From Corynebacterium aquilae DSM 44791 (lineage in GTDB: Bacteria > Actinomycetota > Actinomycetes > Mycobacteriales > Mycobacteriaceae), in contig NZ_CP009245.1 of the NCBI RefSeq assembly GCF_001941445.1, forward strand, positions 85,992 to 149,991: a stretch of DNA of 64,000 nucleotides, read 5' to 3'. Position numbers and translations under genes: made by a program. Positions 1-9,703 of this stretch are shown in pieces. Within the stretch, counting starts at the first letter, position 1, and each line of letters opens with the position of its first letter. The notes under the pieces are model-generated. The model had not been told where the DNA came from, did not search any database, and worked only from the letters and a program-made list of their open reading frames with translations.

Positions 1-1
1 G

Positions 2-193
2 CTCGAGTGCCGCAAGGTCGGATCGCACTACCGTATCCCAGTGTCCGCGCTCCTTGAATTCAAAAAAGCACAAGATGCCGGCAACAAGTTCACGGCGGAA
101 GCACTCAGCCAACCCCAGCACCTGTCTGTAGAGGATAAACCACTCACGGCTGAGCAGATCGACTTCGCTCGCTCTCTGTTCAACGAAGAGTAA
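2..193 (+). CDS. Excisionase-type helix-turn-helix protein, C-terminal part (5' end outside window)
   Basis: The reading frame is open from the window edge and ends at a TAA at 191-193, giving the last 63 residues. The visible start, ECRKVGSHYRIPVSALLEF, is the recognition-helix and wing pattern of excisionase/MerR-like HTH DNA-binding proteins, in which a short KVGxHxRI stretch precedes a helix. The rest (to SLFNEE) is a polar tail. Such proteins are often antitoxins or small regulators, with a partner gene that may lie upstream, outside the window. The stop overlaps by 14 bases the end of the convergent gene on the minus strand. Family is fairly sure; function is inference. Confidence 0.65.
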   Translation, partial: LECRKVGSHYRIPVSALLEFKKAQDAGNKFTAEALSQPQHLSVEDKPLTAEQIDFARSLFNEE

Positions 194-1430
194 TCAGTTT
201 GAGGAACTCCTGAATGGGGCGCCTGTCGTCGCATTCAGGACAAATGGGTAAATCGTGGGTGCGTTCATCTCCGATGGGCACAAACCACTGGCCACATAGA
301 GGCTTAATCGCGGTTTTTTCCACATGCGCCCCCACAAGCTGTGTTTTATCGACATAGTGGAGGTGTGTGGGGGCAGGGGGCTTGTATGTGGGCGGTGTCA
401 GTGACTCTGACGCGATGTCATCAGTGATGCGCGAGAAAAGCTCTGCCGCGTTCACCAACACGATCAAAGTGAACTCTTCCGCGTCTTTGTAGCTGGTCTC
501 GATGAGCGACTGGTCCGGCTGCAAAAATGGAACGATCGTATGCGTCAAGAAACTCAAAACACGATCGTCGGGATGCTTCATCGTGACCGTCAGCGAAAGA
601 TTGCCGAGAATATCCGTCGCTTTCGCCGCAGCGTCTGCCTCGGGTGCAGAAAAATCGATATCAACCGTTAAATCAACACACTCCACATCGGGGCCAACCT
701 CGAGGGAGCCAGTTGCCGGTTCGCGGCGTTCCACGACGCTCTGTAAAAGATCGACGGTCAGAACCAAAGCCGCTGTCTTCAACTGTTTGTCAGAGGCATA
801 TTTGACGTGGAAGTCATACACTTCCAGGTCATCGGAGGTCGGGCACGACTGCGCCGGAAAAGTATCTCTTACTGTTGCAGGACTGTGAAAAGTGTCGTGT
901 TCTTCCACGAACACACACCAGGCGTCGGGCAGTACTAATTTGCTGTCGGAGCGATCCTCGAGCAACTGACTTTGGATATCTTGTGTCAAAACCATGGCAG
1001 CACGCCAGCCAGTATTTTTGTCGCGTAGCTCGTAGACCGAGTGCCCAACCTTTTTTGTCATCGCTGCCTGTTTGTTCGGAAGCGTGCCATCAGCACAATA
1101 GCGACGTGCGTCTTTTAGCAATGGATGATGGTCTTCAATCCAGCTCAACGCTTTGTCCAAAGCGGTGAACAAAGGGATCGAACTACCGCCATCCGAACTT
1201 GAATTGGCCTGGATTTTCACTTCTTCCGCCAACGACGCAAGTGTGGGGTCGACCCCCCTTTTAACCAGTGTCTTAAAAACCCTCATCGCTGGACGGCAGC
1301 TTCGCATCTCATTCACCCCAAAGAATTTCCCAATATTTTCCGATGGAAAAATATTAGCAAAATGTGCCTCGTCCAAGGCCCAACGAACTAACCCCTCAGT
1401 GGCAGCGGTGGACACACCGATCAAGGCCAC
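180..1430 (-). CDS. Hypothetical protein with C-terminal zinc-ribbon-like motif
   Basis: A 416-residue protein of unknown function. I do not recognise the N-terminal two thirds: there is no signal peptide or membrane segment, and the sequence is mixed alpha/beta. The last 60 residues carry His-Tyr-Val, Ala-His-Val-Glu-Lys, PLCGQWFVP and PICPECDDR. This His/Cys spacing resembles the small zinc-binding domain of actinobacterial DUF3039-type proteins, which is inference. The start is a GTG. The gene lies 41 bases after the thiC stop on the same strand, so read-through from thiC is possible, but its base composition is clearly more AT-rich than thiC, which suggests separate acquisition. Its 3' end overlaps the convergent HTH gene. 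Confidence 0.6.
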   Translation of the reverse strand: MALIGVSTAATEGLVRWALDEAHFANIFPSENIGKFFGVNEMRSCRPAMRVFKTLVKRGVDPTLASLAEEVKIQANSSSDGGSSIPLFTALDKALSWIEDHHPLLKDARRYCADGTLPNKQAAMTKKVGHSVYELRDKNTGWRAAMVLTQDIQSQLLEDRSDSKLVLPDAWCVFVEEHDTFHSPATVRDTFPAQSCPTSDDLEVYDFHVKYASDKQLKTAALVLTVDLLQSVVERREPATGSLEVGPDVECVDLTVDIDFSAPEADAAAKATDILGNLSLTVTMKHPDDRVLSFLTHTIVPFLQPDQSLIETSYKDAEEFTLIVLVNAAELFSRITDDIASESLTPPTYKPPAPTHLHYVDKTQLVGAHVEKTAIKPLCGQWFVPIGDERTHDLPICPECDDRRPIQEFLKLITLR

Positions 1431-1471
1431 GACCGTGGCCCACCACTGCCGCCTCGAAACGCTACGGCAAC

Positions 1472-3303
<1,832 letters not shown>

Positions 3304-3527
3304 GGGTGTTGATTACCAACATAGCAACCACCCGGCATGTGAAAGTGTGAAACGTGGGTGAAAACGCAGCACCCCGCCACCCCCAACGCCTGTACAAAGC
3401 CGCCCCCAATAACCGCACCGCGCGGCATAGCAACCCCCTGACCAGCAGCCCGCCCACTAGGCACGCTGCGACGGCGGTTTTCCACAGGCGCACACCTGCT
3501 GCTAGGCGCGGTGGGCGATATGGGCCC

Positions 3528-3533
3528 TAGTCT
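3528..3533 (+). promoter_or_regulatory. -10 box for leaderless tag transcript
   Basis: TAGTCT lies 7 bases before the ATG at 3541, the spacing expected if transcription starts at the start codon. No ribosome binding site is present. Confidence 0.55.
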
Positions 3534-3540
3534 GGCAGCT

Positions 3541-4182
3541 ATGAAAGACAATTCTGCGCAGCCCACAGCCATCCAGCCGGGCCAGAGCTGTCCGGTCACC
3601 GGCCTGATCCGTGGCGAGGATGGAGTGTTTCGTCCGGGGTGGGCGAACACGGAAGAGCTGGCCTGCTACTACGACACGGAGTGGGGCATTAGTGCCTGTG
3701 GTTCGGGGGCTGCGGCGCTGACCCACCTTTCGGAAAACGCCCTGTTTGAGCGGCTGTGTTTGGAAAGTTTCCAGGCGGGTTTGAGCTGGGCGACGATTTT
3801 GCGCAAGCGTCCGGCCCTGCGCCAGGCTTTTCACAATTTCGACGTCGACCAAGTAGCGGCGATGGATGATGATGACGTAGCAAGCCTGATGGACAATCCC
3901 GCGATTTTGCGCAATAGGGCCAAGATTCAGGCGGTGATTGGCAACGCCCGCGCCACGATTGCGTTGCGCGCGCACGGCGGGTTGGGGGAGTTTATGGCGC
4001 CCTACTGCCCGCCCCCTGCCCCGGCGCCGCGCTGTGTGGATGAGATTGCCTCCCGCAGCGCAGAGTCGGCGGCGCTGGCGAAAGCGCTGAAGGAGAAAGG
4101 CTTCAGTTTCGTCGGCCCCACCACCATGTACGCCCTGTTTCAGGCGCTTGGAGTGGTCAATGATCGGGTGCCCGCGCCCTAG
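3541..4182 (+). CDS. tag: DNA-3-methyladenine glycosylase I
   Basis: Base-excision repair enzyme that removes 3-methyladenine from DNA. The 213-residue protein matches the Tag/HhH-GPD fold: YYDTEWG near the N-terminus, LESFQAGLSW holding the base-binding glutamate, IGNARA, and the C-terminal GFSFVGPTTMYALFQALGVVND. In the E. coli enzyme a zinc is held by an N-terminal Cys, the His of YHDNEWG, and His and Cys residues after the VND motif. Here the first His is Tyr, the second is Arg (VNDRV), and the C-terminal cysteines are absent, so this copy probably folds without zinc. The ATG at 3541 is chosen over a GTG at 3511 because a TAGTCT -10 box stands 7 bases upstream. Confidence 0.93.
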   Translation: MKDNSAQPTAIQPGQSCPVTGLIRGEDGVFRPGWANTEELACYYDTEWGISACGSGAAALTHLSENALFERLCLESFQAGLSWATILRKRPALRQAFHNFDVDQVAAMDDDDVASLMDNPAILRNRAKIQAVIGNARATIALRAHGGLGEFMAPYCPPPAPAPRCVDEIASRSAESAALAKALKEKGFSFVGPTTMYALFQALGVVNDRVPAP

Positions 4183-4224
4183 GCAATAGTGCCGAAACCG
4201 CGGCCTGAGCCGGGGGCGCTTTGT

Positions 4225-4230
4225 TAGTCT
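4225..4230 (+). promoter_or_regulatory. -10 box for leaderless SDR transcript
   Basis: TAGTCT, 8 bases before the ATG at 4239. Same box as upstream of tag. Confidence 0.5.
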
Positions 4231-4238
4231 CGATAGTT

Positions 4239-4967
4239 ATGAGCATCACAAAAGACACCCCGAAGGCCACCCGAACTGCGCTGGTAACCGGCGCTTCTAG
4301 CGGTATTGGTGAGGCTGCTGCCCGCGCGCTAGCTGCCGATGGCTGGCACGTTATCGTCGCCGCCCGCCGCCTGGACAACCTGGAGCGCATCGCCAAGGAC
4401 ATTGGCGGCAAGGCCATCGCGGTCGACGTCACCGACCAGGCCAGCGTGGACAAGCTGGCTGCCGCCATCGACCGCCTGGACCTGCTGGTCAATAACGCCG
4501 GTGGTGCCAAAGGCCTGGACTCCGTGGAGGAAGCCAACCTGGAGGATTGGCAGTGGATGTACGACACCAACGTGCTGGGCACCCTGCGGGTGACCAAGGC
4601 GCTTTTGCCACAGCTGAAAGCCACAAAGGGGCAGGTCATTAACATCGGTTCCATTGCGGCGCGGGTGCCGTATGTGGGTGGGGCCGGCTACAACGCCGCC
4701 AAGCACGGCATTGCCGCTTTTAGTCGCGTGCTGCGCCTAGAAAACGTCGAGGTGCCGCTGCGGGTGTGCGAAATCGACCCGGGCCGGGTCAAAACCGACT
4801 TCTCCCTGGTGCGTTTCAAGGGCGATGAGGACAAAGCGAACGCGGTGTACGCGGACAAGCTGAACCTATCGGCCGAAGACATCGCCGAGGCAATCCGCTG
4901 GGTGGCATCCCTGCCCGCACACGTCAACATTGACGAGATGCGCATCATGCCGGCCGACCAGGTCTAA
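4239..4967 (+). CDS. SDR-family NAD(P)-dependent oxidoreductase
   Basis: Classical short-chain dehydrogenase of 242 residues. Visible motifs are TGASSGIGEAAARAL (nucleotide-binding glycine motif), NNAGGAKG, INIGSIAAR with the catalytic Ser, YNAAKHG (Tyr-xxx-Lys) and the PGRVKTDF loop after the active site. The sequence is closest in style to the YdfG group of NADP-dependent 3-hydroxy acid/serine dehydrogenases, but the substrate is inferred. It starts at the ATG at 4239 behind a leaderless-type -10 box, and the LysE gene follows after 34 bases with its own -10 box, so the two are probably separate transcripts. Confidence 0.92.
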   Translation: MSITKDTPKATRTALVTGASSGIGEAAARALAADGWHVIVAARRLDNLERIAKDIGGKAIAVDVTDQASVDKLAAAIDRLDLLVNNAGGAKGLDSVEEANLEDWQWMYDTNVLGTLRVTKALLPQLKATKGQVINIGSIAARVPYVGGAGYNAAKHGIAAFSRVLRLENVEVPLRVCEIDPGRVKTDFSLVRFKGDEDKANAVYADKLNLSAEDIAEAIRWVASLPAHVNIDEMRIMPADQV

Positions 4968-4988
4968 ACACCACCAGCATGGCGTTGT

Positions 4989-4994
4989 TAGGGT
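4989..4994 (+). promoter_or_regulatory. -10 box for leaderless lysE-family transcript
   Basis: TAGGGT ends 7 bases before the ATG at 5002. This supports the short 220-residue form rather than an upstream start. Confidence 0.5.
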
Positions 4995-5001
4995 GTCCGG
5001 C

Positions 5002-5664
5002 ATGACCCTTACACAGCTCGCTGCGCTGCTCAGCGTGTGGGTGGCTGCGATCACCAGCCCGGGCCCGGACACGGTACAGCTGACCCGCCTGGCCGCCAAC
5101 TCCCGCCGCAAGGCGGTGCTGGGCGCGCTAGGAATCATGGTCGGCAACACCCTGTGGATCGTGCTCAGCCTGGCGGGCATGTCCGCGCTGCTGGCCGCCC
5201 GACCCAGCCTCACCCACCTGCTAGAAATCGCCGGTGGGGTGGTGCTGTGCTGGATGGGGCAGGGGGCCATCCGTGGGGGAGTAGCCGCCCGAAAAACACA
5301 CCAAGCCACCACTGCCACAGCCCAACCTGAAGCCCAACCGGCGCCGGCGGCGCGACCGATAAACGATCAACAAGCGTTTCGCCTGGGCCTGGTCACCAAC
5401 CTGTCCAACCCCAAAGCGATCATCTTCTTCGGTGCCATCTTCGCCCAATTCCTCAGCCCCGACATGGGGGCCGCATGGACAGTCGCACTGGCACTGATCT
5501 TGATCACTACCGGGCTGATGTGGTTCGTCGGCTTCGCGGTCGCCGCCAACCTCATTGCGGCCCCGCTTGCCCGATTCGCCCCCATCATCGACATTCTCGC
5601 CGGGATCATCTTCCTCGCCGTCGGCATCACCCTGGTCGCCACCGGCATCCACGCGATGATCTGA
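5002..5664 (+). CDS. LysE/RhtB family amino-acid exporter
   Basis: Inner-membrane permease of 220 residues with about six hydrophobic helices. The N-terminal ITSPGPDTVQLTRLAANSRR is the hallmark of the RhtB/LysE family, whose members export amino acids such as lysine, threonine or homoserine lactone. TNLSNPKAIIFFGAIFAQF after the central cytoplasmic loop is the second family signature. That loop (about residues 100-125) is rich in Ala, Gln and Pro. The substrate cannot be assigned. No dedicated regulator gene lies next to it. Confidence 0.92.
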   Translation: MTLTQLAALLSVWVAAITSPGPDTVQLTRLAANSRRKAVLGALGIMVGNTLWIVLSLAGMSALLAARPSLTHLLEIAGGVVLCWMGQGAIRGGVAARKTHQATTATAQPEAQPAPAARPINDQQAFRLGLVTNLSNPKAIIFFGAIFAQFLSPDMGAAWTVALALILITTGLMWFVGFAVAANLIAAPLARFAPIIDILAGIIFLAVGITLVATGIHAMI

Positions 5665-5775
5665 CACCAAACGCGCCACCAGGCACCACGACCAGCTACC
5701 CCCACAGCCCGCGCAGCTGTCACACCCGCTGAGTCACGGTGCGACAACTGCGCGCCTAGCGGTGTTTACAAAACC

Positions 5776-7236
5776 TTAAAAAGACAAAGCCGGATTCATC
5801 ACAAAGGGAAGCTCCGGCTGCACCGCTAACAGCTGCGCATCCGCGGTGGCATGACCATCAGCCACCACCACCAGCTGCTTGCCCCCACACGACGTCTGCG
5901 TGGCGGCACGCAACGCCTCCCACGCATCCTGCTCACTGACCGACAACAACTCGGCGGCGCGGCGGGCCGTGATCGTGGGGTGCCGGCGCAAGTAGTACAA
6001 CAACAACGCCAAACGGTGATCGAAAGCGCGATCCGCCGGCACAATATCGCGCACAATATCGACCATGCTGTCGTCGCGACGACCCGTGTCGAAAATGCAC
6101 TGCACGCCCAAACCCGCACCATAAGGCACCTCAATGAGAGTCGGCGGGGCATAGCCGGCAAAAATCATGCGGTACACCATCCGGTTAATACCACTGACCT
6201 GCTTATCCAACAGGTGTAGCTCGCGGAACAAGTCGGTCAACGCCGGCGATTTCGCATCGTGGCGACCCACCGCAGTCTCCGGGGTGACATCCCCATGAAA
6301 ACCACCCGGGCTGGTCACAATCAGGGCGTGCTCCGCGAAAGTGATCACGGTGGGTTCCTCCACCGACCAATCGCGGTGCACCAGGCCGTTGAGCAGCGCC
6401 TCATGGTACGCCGTCACCGGCGCCTGCGGGGCAAGATGATTCAGGTGGGATTCCACAAACTTCAACTGCTCCAGCACCGACATGTTCGGATCCGGAGTAA
6501 TGGTGGTGTCATCAACCTCAACGGCGACAGCCGCGAACCCCAGCGGGCACAACAACAGCTTCCCGGCCTGAGACAAACGACCATTAGCGTGCACCGCACC
6601 GATGTGCCGGATAAACATCTGCGGGCTCATCTTCGCCAAACGGGGCCGCAAACCCCGCGCAATCACCAACGCCTCACCGCGCGCATCCTCCAAAGACGCA
6701 TCACTCGGGGCCGCCATCGGATCAAACTCGGCAGAATCGCCATGCGCCTGCCACCAGGTGAAACGGTCGGTGATTTTTTCCTCACCGCCCACCCGCCAGG
6801 TAACCACCCCATGCGAATTCGACAACGGCAACCGGGACGGCGCAATCACCAAAGACACCACCCGCTGGCCACACACCTCATGCACGTTGGCATGGGCGGT
6901 AATCCGGGCGCGCTTTACACCACGCACCAAATACTCATCATCCAACTCGGTGCCAATGATCTGGCCCGTGGAATCTTCCACCCCAATGAGCAACGCGCCC
7001 CCACCCGGGGTATTAGCCACCGCGGTGGCCGCATCAATGATCACCGCCCGCGCCAGCGCATTGCGGGGATTGCCAGCAGCAATCAACACCCCAATACGCC
7101 GACCCGGCTCCTCCAGGTACGCCACCGGAACCCCGGGGTCATCCACCAGCGGAAGGTAGCCTTCGTCGGCGGCGGCAATAAGGTCAGAAATAGTCGATTC
7201 CAACTCCGCGGCGCGGAGGAACAGATCAGGGCGCAT
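5776..7236 (-). CDS. AlbA_2-domain / HATPase-type ATP-binding regulator
   Basis: 486 residues. The N-terminal half contains AVANTPGGGALLIGVEDSTGQIIG, the signature of the AlbA_2 (Schlafen-AlbA) domain. The middle holds AYHEALLNGLVHRDW and LIVTSPGGF, the N-box and G-box style motifs of the HATPase_c_4 domain found in these proteins. The C-terminus ends in a winged-helix-like stretch (TARRAAELLSVSEQDAWEAL). Such proteins are usually annotated as putative transcriptional regulators or ATP-dependent DNA-binding proteins; the target is unknown. The gene is divergent from the S4-domain gene with 36 bases between starts. Confidence 0.85.
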   Translation of the reverse strand: MRPDLFLRAAELESTISDLIAAADEGYLPLVDDPGVPVAYLEEPGRRIGVLIAAGNPRNALARAVIIDAATAVANTPGGGALLIGVEDSTGQIIGTELDDEYLVRGVKRARITAHANVHEVCGQRVVSLVIAPSRLPLSNSHGVVTWRVGGEEKITDRFTWWQAHGDSAEFDPMAAPSDASLEDARGEALVIARGLRPRLAKMSPQMFIRHIGAVHANGRLSQAGKLLLCPLGFAAVAVEVDDTTITPDPNMSVLEQLKFVESHLNHLAPQAPVTAYHEALLNGLVHRDWSVEEPTVITFAEHALIVTSPGGFHGDVTPETAVGRHDAKSPALTDLFRELHLLDKQVSGINRMVYRMIFAGYAPPTLIEVPYGAGLGVQCIFDTGRRDDSMVDIVRDIVPADRAFDHRLALLLYYLRRHPTITARRAAELLSVSEQDAWEALRAATQTSCGGKQLVVVADGHATADAQLLAVQPELPFVMNPALSF

Positions 7237-7259
7237 GGCTTTAAGGTTAGTCGGTGGGG

Positions 7260-7265
7260 CATACT
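7260..7265 (+). promoter_or_regulatory. -10 box for leaderless S4-domain gene
   Basis: CATACT, 7 bases before the ATG at 7273, in the 36-base gap between two divergent genes. Confidence 0.4.
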
Positions 7266-7272
7266 AGCGAGC

Positions 7273-7560
7273 ATGGAATTCGACGTGACAATCCGCGATG
7301 AGTCAATCAAGCTCGGCCAGTTTCTCAAACTCGCCAACCTTGTAGAGACCGGCGGGGAAGCCAAAGAGGTCCTCGCAGGCGGTCAGGTACAAGTCAACGG
7401 TGCCGAAGAAACCCGCCGAGGATTCACCCTCCACATCGGCGACACCGTCACCCTCGGCGGAACCACCGCCACCGTCGCCGCCGCCGGCGACGACGATGAT
7501 TACTTTGACGAAGCCACCGCCAACGATGACTTCGACCCCGAAAAGTGGAAGAACCTTTAG
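7273..7560 (+). CDS. RNA-binding S4 domain protein
   Basis: Small protein of 95 residues whose first 65 form an S4 RNA-binding fold: IRDESIKLGQFLKLANLVETG, then AKEVLAGGQVQVNGAEETRRG, then LHIGDTVTL. This is the RlbA/YaaA-like single-domain S4 family. The C-terminal tail is acidic (DDDDYFDEATANDDF). The long frame open upstream is antisense to the neighbouring gene, so the ATG at 7273 is the start. The VOC gene follows after only 8 bases, consistent with one transcript ending at the hairpin at 8417. Confidence 0.93.
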   Translation: MEFDVTIRDESIKLGQFLKLANLVETGGEAKEVLAGGQVQVNGAEETRRGFTLHIGDTVTLGGTTATVAAAGDDDDYFDEATANDDFDPEKWKNL

Positions 7561-7568
7561 GAAAAACA

Positions 7569-8387
7569 ATGCCCGCATTTCACGCTGAGGGCGGCATGCC
7601 CTACTGGATCGACCTGCTCACCAACGATGTGGCCGCCGCCTCCGACTTCTACGCCAACATCCTCGGCTGGGAGACTGAACAAACCGCCGAAGGCTACCGG
7701 CTGGCCCGCGCCCAAGGCCTGCCCGTCGCCGGTTTCATCACCCAACCCGACGACGCTCCCACCGGCGCCACCTGGATCACCCACTTCCTCGTCGACGACA
7801 TCCACGCCGCCTGCGACAAAGCCCGCGAACTTGGCGGCACCGTCACCACCGAACCCACCGACGTGCAACTCGGCACCATGGCGCTTGTACTCGACCCCGG
7901 CGACGGTTTCTTCGGCCTGATTCAAGCCCACAGCTCCGAAGCCTTCGTCTCCGGCGGGGAACCCGGCACCGCCGTCTGGCACGAATTGACCTGCACTTCC
8001 AACCTGGAGAAAACCGCCGGATTCTACGAAGAACTCTTCGGCTGGACCACTACCCACACCGACGCCGGCGACGGTTTCTCCTACGTCACCGCCATGGTCG
8101 ACGGCGCACCTTTCGCCGGCATGTGGACCGGCCCGAACTTCCCCGCCGACGTGCCCAACTTCTGGCAAACCTACCTCGGGGTGAAAAGCATCGACGACAC
8201 CGTCGCCGCAGTCACCAGCCACGGTGGCCGGATCCTCCGCGACCCCTGGGACAGCGAATTCGGGCGCCTCGCTCTCATCGAAGACCCCACCGGCGGCGCC
8301 ATGACCATTTGCGAAGTCGAAGAACCGGTCATCGAAGCCCACGAAGGAGATCCCCTCCACGGCATCGACCTGTCCGAATTCCAGTAA
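7569..8387 (+). CDS. VOC family protein, two glyoxalase-like domains
   Basis: 272 residues with two tandem VOC (vicinal oxygen chelate) domains, about 10-125 and 140-262. Each has the pattern of a WxDLxxxDxxxAxxFYxxxLGW-like start (GMPYWIDLLTNDVAAASDFYANILGW and VWHELTCTSNLEKTAGFYEELFGW) and a late FGRLALIEDPTGGAM-like metal-ligand strand. VOC proteins include glyoxalases, dioxygenases and drug-binding proteins, and the two-domain form is common in Actinobacteria with no fixed substrate. Co-transcription with the S4 gene is likely. Confidence 0.9.
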   Translation: MPAFHAEGGMPYWIDLLTNDVAAASDFYANILGWETEQTAEGYRLARAQGLPVAGFITQPDDAPTGATWITHFLVDDIHAACDKARELGGTVTTEPTDVQLGTMALVLDPGDGFFGLIQAHSSEAFVSGGEPGTAVWHELTCTSNLEKTAGFYEELFGWTTTHTDAGDGFSYVTAMVDGAPFAGMWTGPNFPADVPNFWQTYLGVKSIDDTVAAVTSHGGRILRDPWDSEFGRLALIEDPTGGAMTICEVEEPVIEAHEGDPLHGIDLSEFQ

Positions 8388-8416
8388 AAATCCGGCTTCA
8401 TACCGCCACCAAATGC

Positions 8417-8446
8417 CCAAGGCCACACCACCAGGTGTGGCCTTGG
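8417..8446 (+). terminator. Rho-independent-type hairpin after the VOC gene
   Basis: CCAAGGCCACACC and GGTGTGGCCTTGG form a 13-bp stem around a short loop, followed by a pyrimidine-rich stretch. Confidence 0.75.
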
Positions 8447-8528
8447 CTGGTTTCTACTGCTCCTCGGCGAAGCAAAAACAACGCGCACTCCAAGGGTGCG
8501 TCACTTAGATAAACCCAAAAACTCGGCG

Positions 8529-8534
8529 TAGCAT
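8529..8534 (+). promoter_or_regulatory. -10 box for leaderless exported-protein gene
   Basis: TAGCAT, 8 bases before the ATG at 8543. Confidence 0.45.
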
Positions 8535-8542
8535 CACCCACC

Positions 8543-9427
8543 ATGACCGCAACTCACGCCACCGGACGGCGCGCACTGATCGCACTAGCCACCGCCGTCG
8601 CCTGCATGAGCGCCGCTACCCCCGCGCACGCACTCACCCTGCCCCCGGCGCCCGTCGCCCCGCGCACCCAAATCACCATCATTAACAACGATGGAAGCGT
8701 GTCCGCCACCCCCAACAGCGACGCGCCCGGCCCCGCCCTATCCCTAGCGAAGCTGTACCTGGGCTACTGGGTCCTCGCCCACGGTGAACTGGGGGACAAA
8801 GGCAAAGTCGTGCCGATGATCCGCTACTCGGATGACGCGATCGCCGCCGACCTAGATCACCGCTACCCGCAGGCCATCGGTGAGATCATGCGTGACTTTG
8901 GGCTGGTTCACAGCCACCCCGGCTCGGGGTGGGGATTCGCCACCACGTCAACGTCGGACGTGGCACGTTTCCTCAACGCAGTGCGCACCGATCCGGTGGC
9001 AGCCCCCATGATTCAGGCCATGGCCACCGCCGCGCCGGTCGCCGCCGACGGCTACCACCAGAACTACGGCACCTCCCGCATCCCGGGCGTGTGGGCCACC
9101 AAATACGGCTGGTCCGATAACGGTGACACCAACGCCACCGCCAGCATCGGCCCCGACTACGTCATCGTCGCCCGCACCTACGGCCCCGCCAACCAGCTCA
9201 CCAGCGATCTGGGAGGGCTAATCAGTGTGCTGCCAGCCCCGGCGCCCGCCGCGCCACAGGCATCGCAAACCCTGACCATGCCCTGGTTCTTCGGCACCAC
9301 CCCCGCCGTGACCGGTGAAACCATCCACCAGCGCACCGAATGCGCGGACCCGCTGGGGCTGCGCATGCTGCTGCCCGCCCAAGCACTGGTGCCCACCTTC
9401 ATCGCGAACCTGCTGCCGCAGTGTTAA
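8543..9427 (+). CDS. Exported serine-hydrolase / beta-lactamase-fold-like protein
   Basis: 294 residues with a clear Sec signal peptide (twin-basic start, hydrophobic ALIALATAVACMSAA, cleavage after AHA near residue 30). The mature part carries SLAK at residues 67-70, the SxxK motif of penicillin-binding proteins and class A beta-lactamases, then YSDDA in the SxN position and a KYGWSD stretch in the KTG position. The second and third motifs deviate, so hydrolytic activity is uncertain. A cell-wall role outside the membrane is inferred. A 14-base palindrome (9436-9449) follows the stop and may be a weak terminator. Confidence 0.75.
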   Translation: MTATHATGRRALIALATAVACMSAATPAHALTLPPAPVAPRTQITIINNDGSVSATPNSDAPGPALSLAKLYLGYWVLAHGELGDKGKVVPMIRYSDDAIAADLDHRYPQAIGEIMRDFGLVHSHPGSGWGFATTSTSDVARFLNAVRTDPVAAPMIQAMATAAPVAADGYHQNYGTSRIPGVWATKYGWSDNGDTNATASIGPDYVIVARTYGPANQLTSDLGGLISVLPAPAPAAPQASQTLTMPWFFGTTPAVTGETIHQRTECADPLGLRMLLPAQALVPTFIANLLPQC

Positions 9428-9703
9428 CCATCCAAGGCCCTCGAGGGCCGAATATCTGGGATTGATCCGGGGCAAGATGCTGCCGTTGCTGAAGTTTCCG
9501 GAATGCTTCGCGAATGGAAACTGCCGATCCTCGTGCCCCTGGTGCCATACCAATTACTTTTAATGGTTGCTGCATTCATGCGTAGGACTCAGGTGAACTA
9601 AGGCGGCCGATGAGCTTTCGCGTAGGTGAATCTCTGAGACAGTTAATGTGGACTCTTCTGTCCCGATCTCGCGTACATGGTTCCTAAAACCAGAACTTAA
9701 ACA
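9428..9703. other. Intergenic region at the left border of the AT-rich islet
   Basis: Apart from the palindrome GGCCCTCGAGGGCC at 9436-9449 I see no gene. Base composition drops here compared with the exported-protein gene on the left and stays low until about 13.75 kb. No direct repeat or integrase remnant was found to mark a mobile border. Confidence 0.5.
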
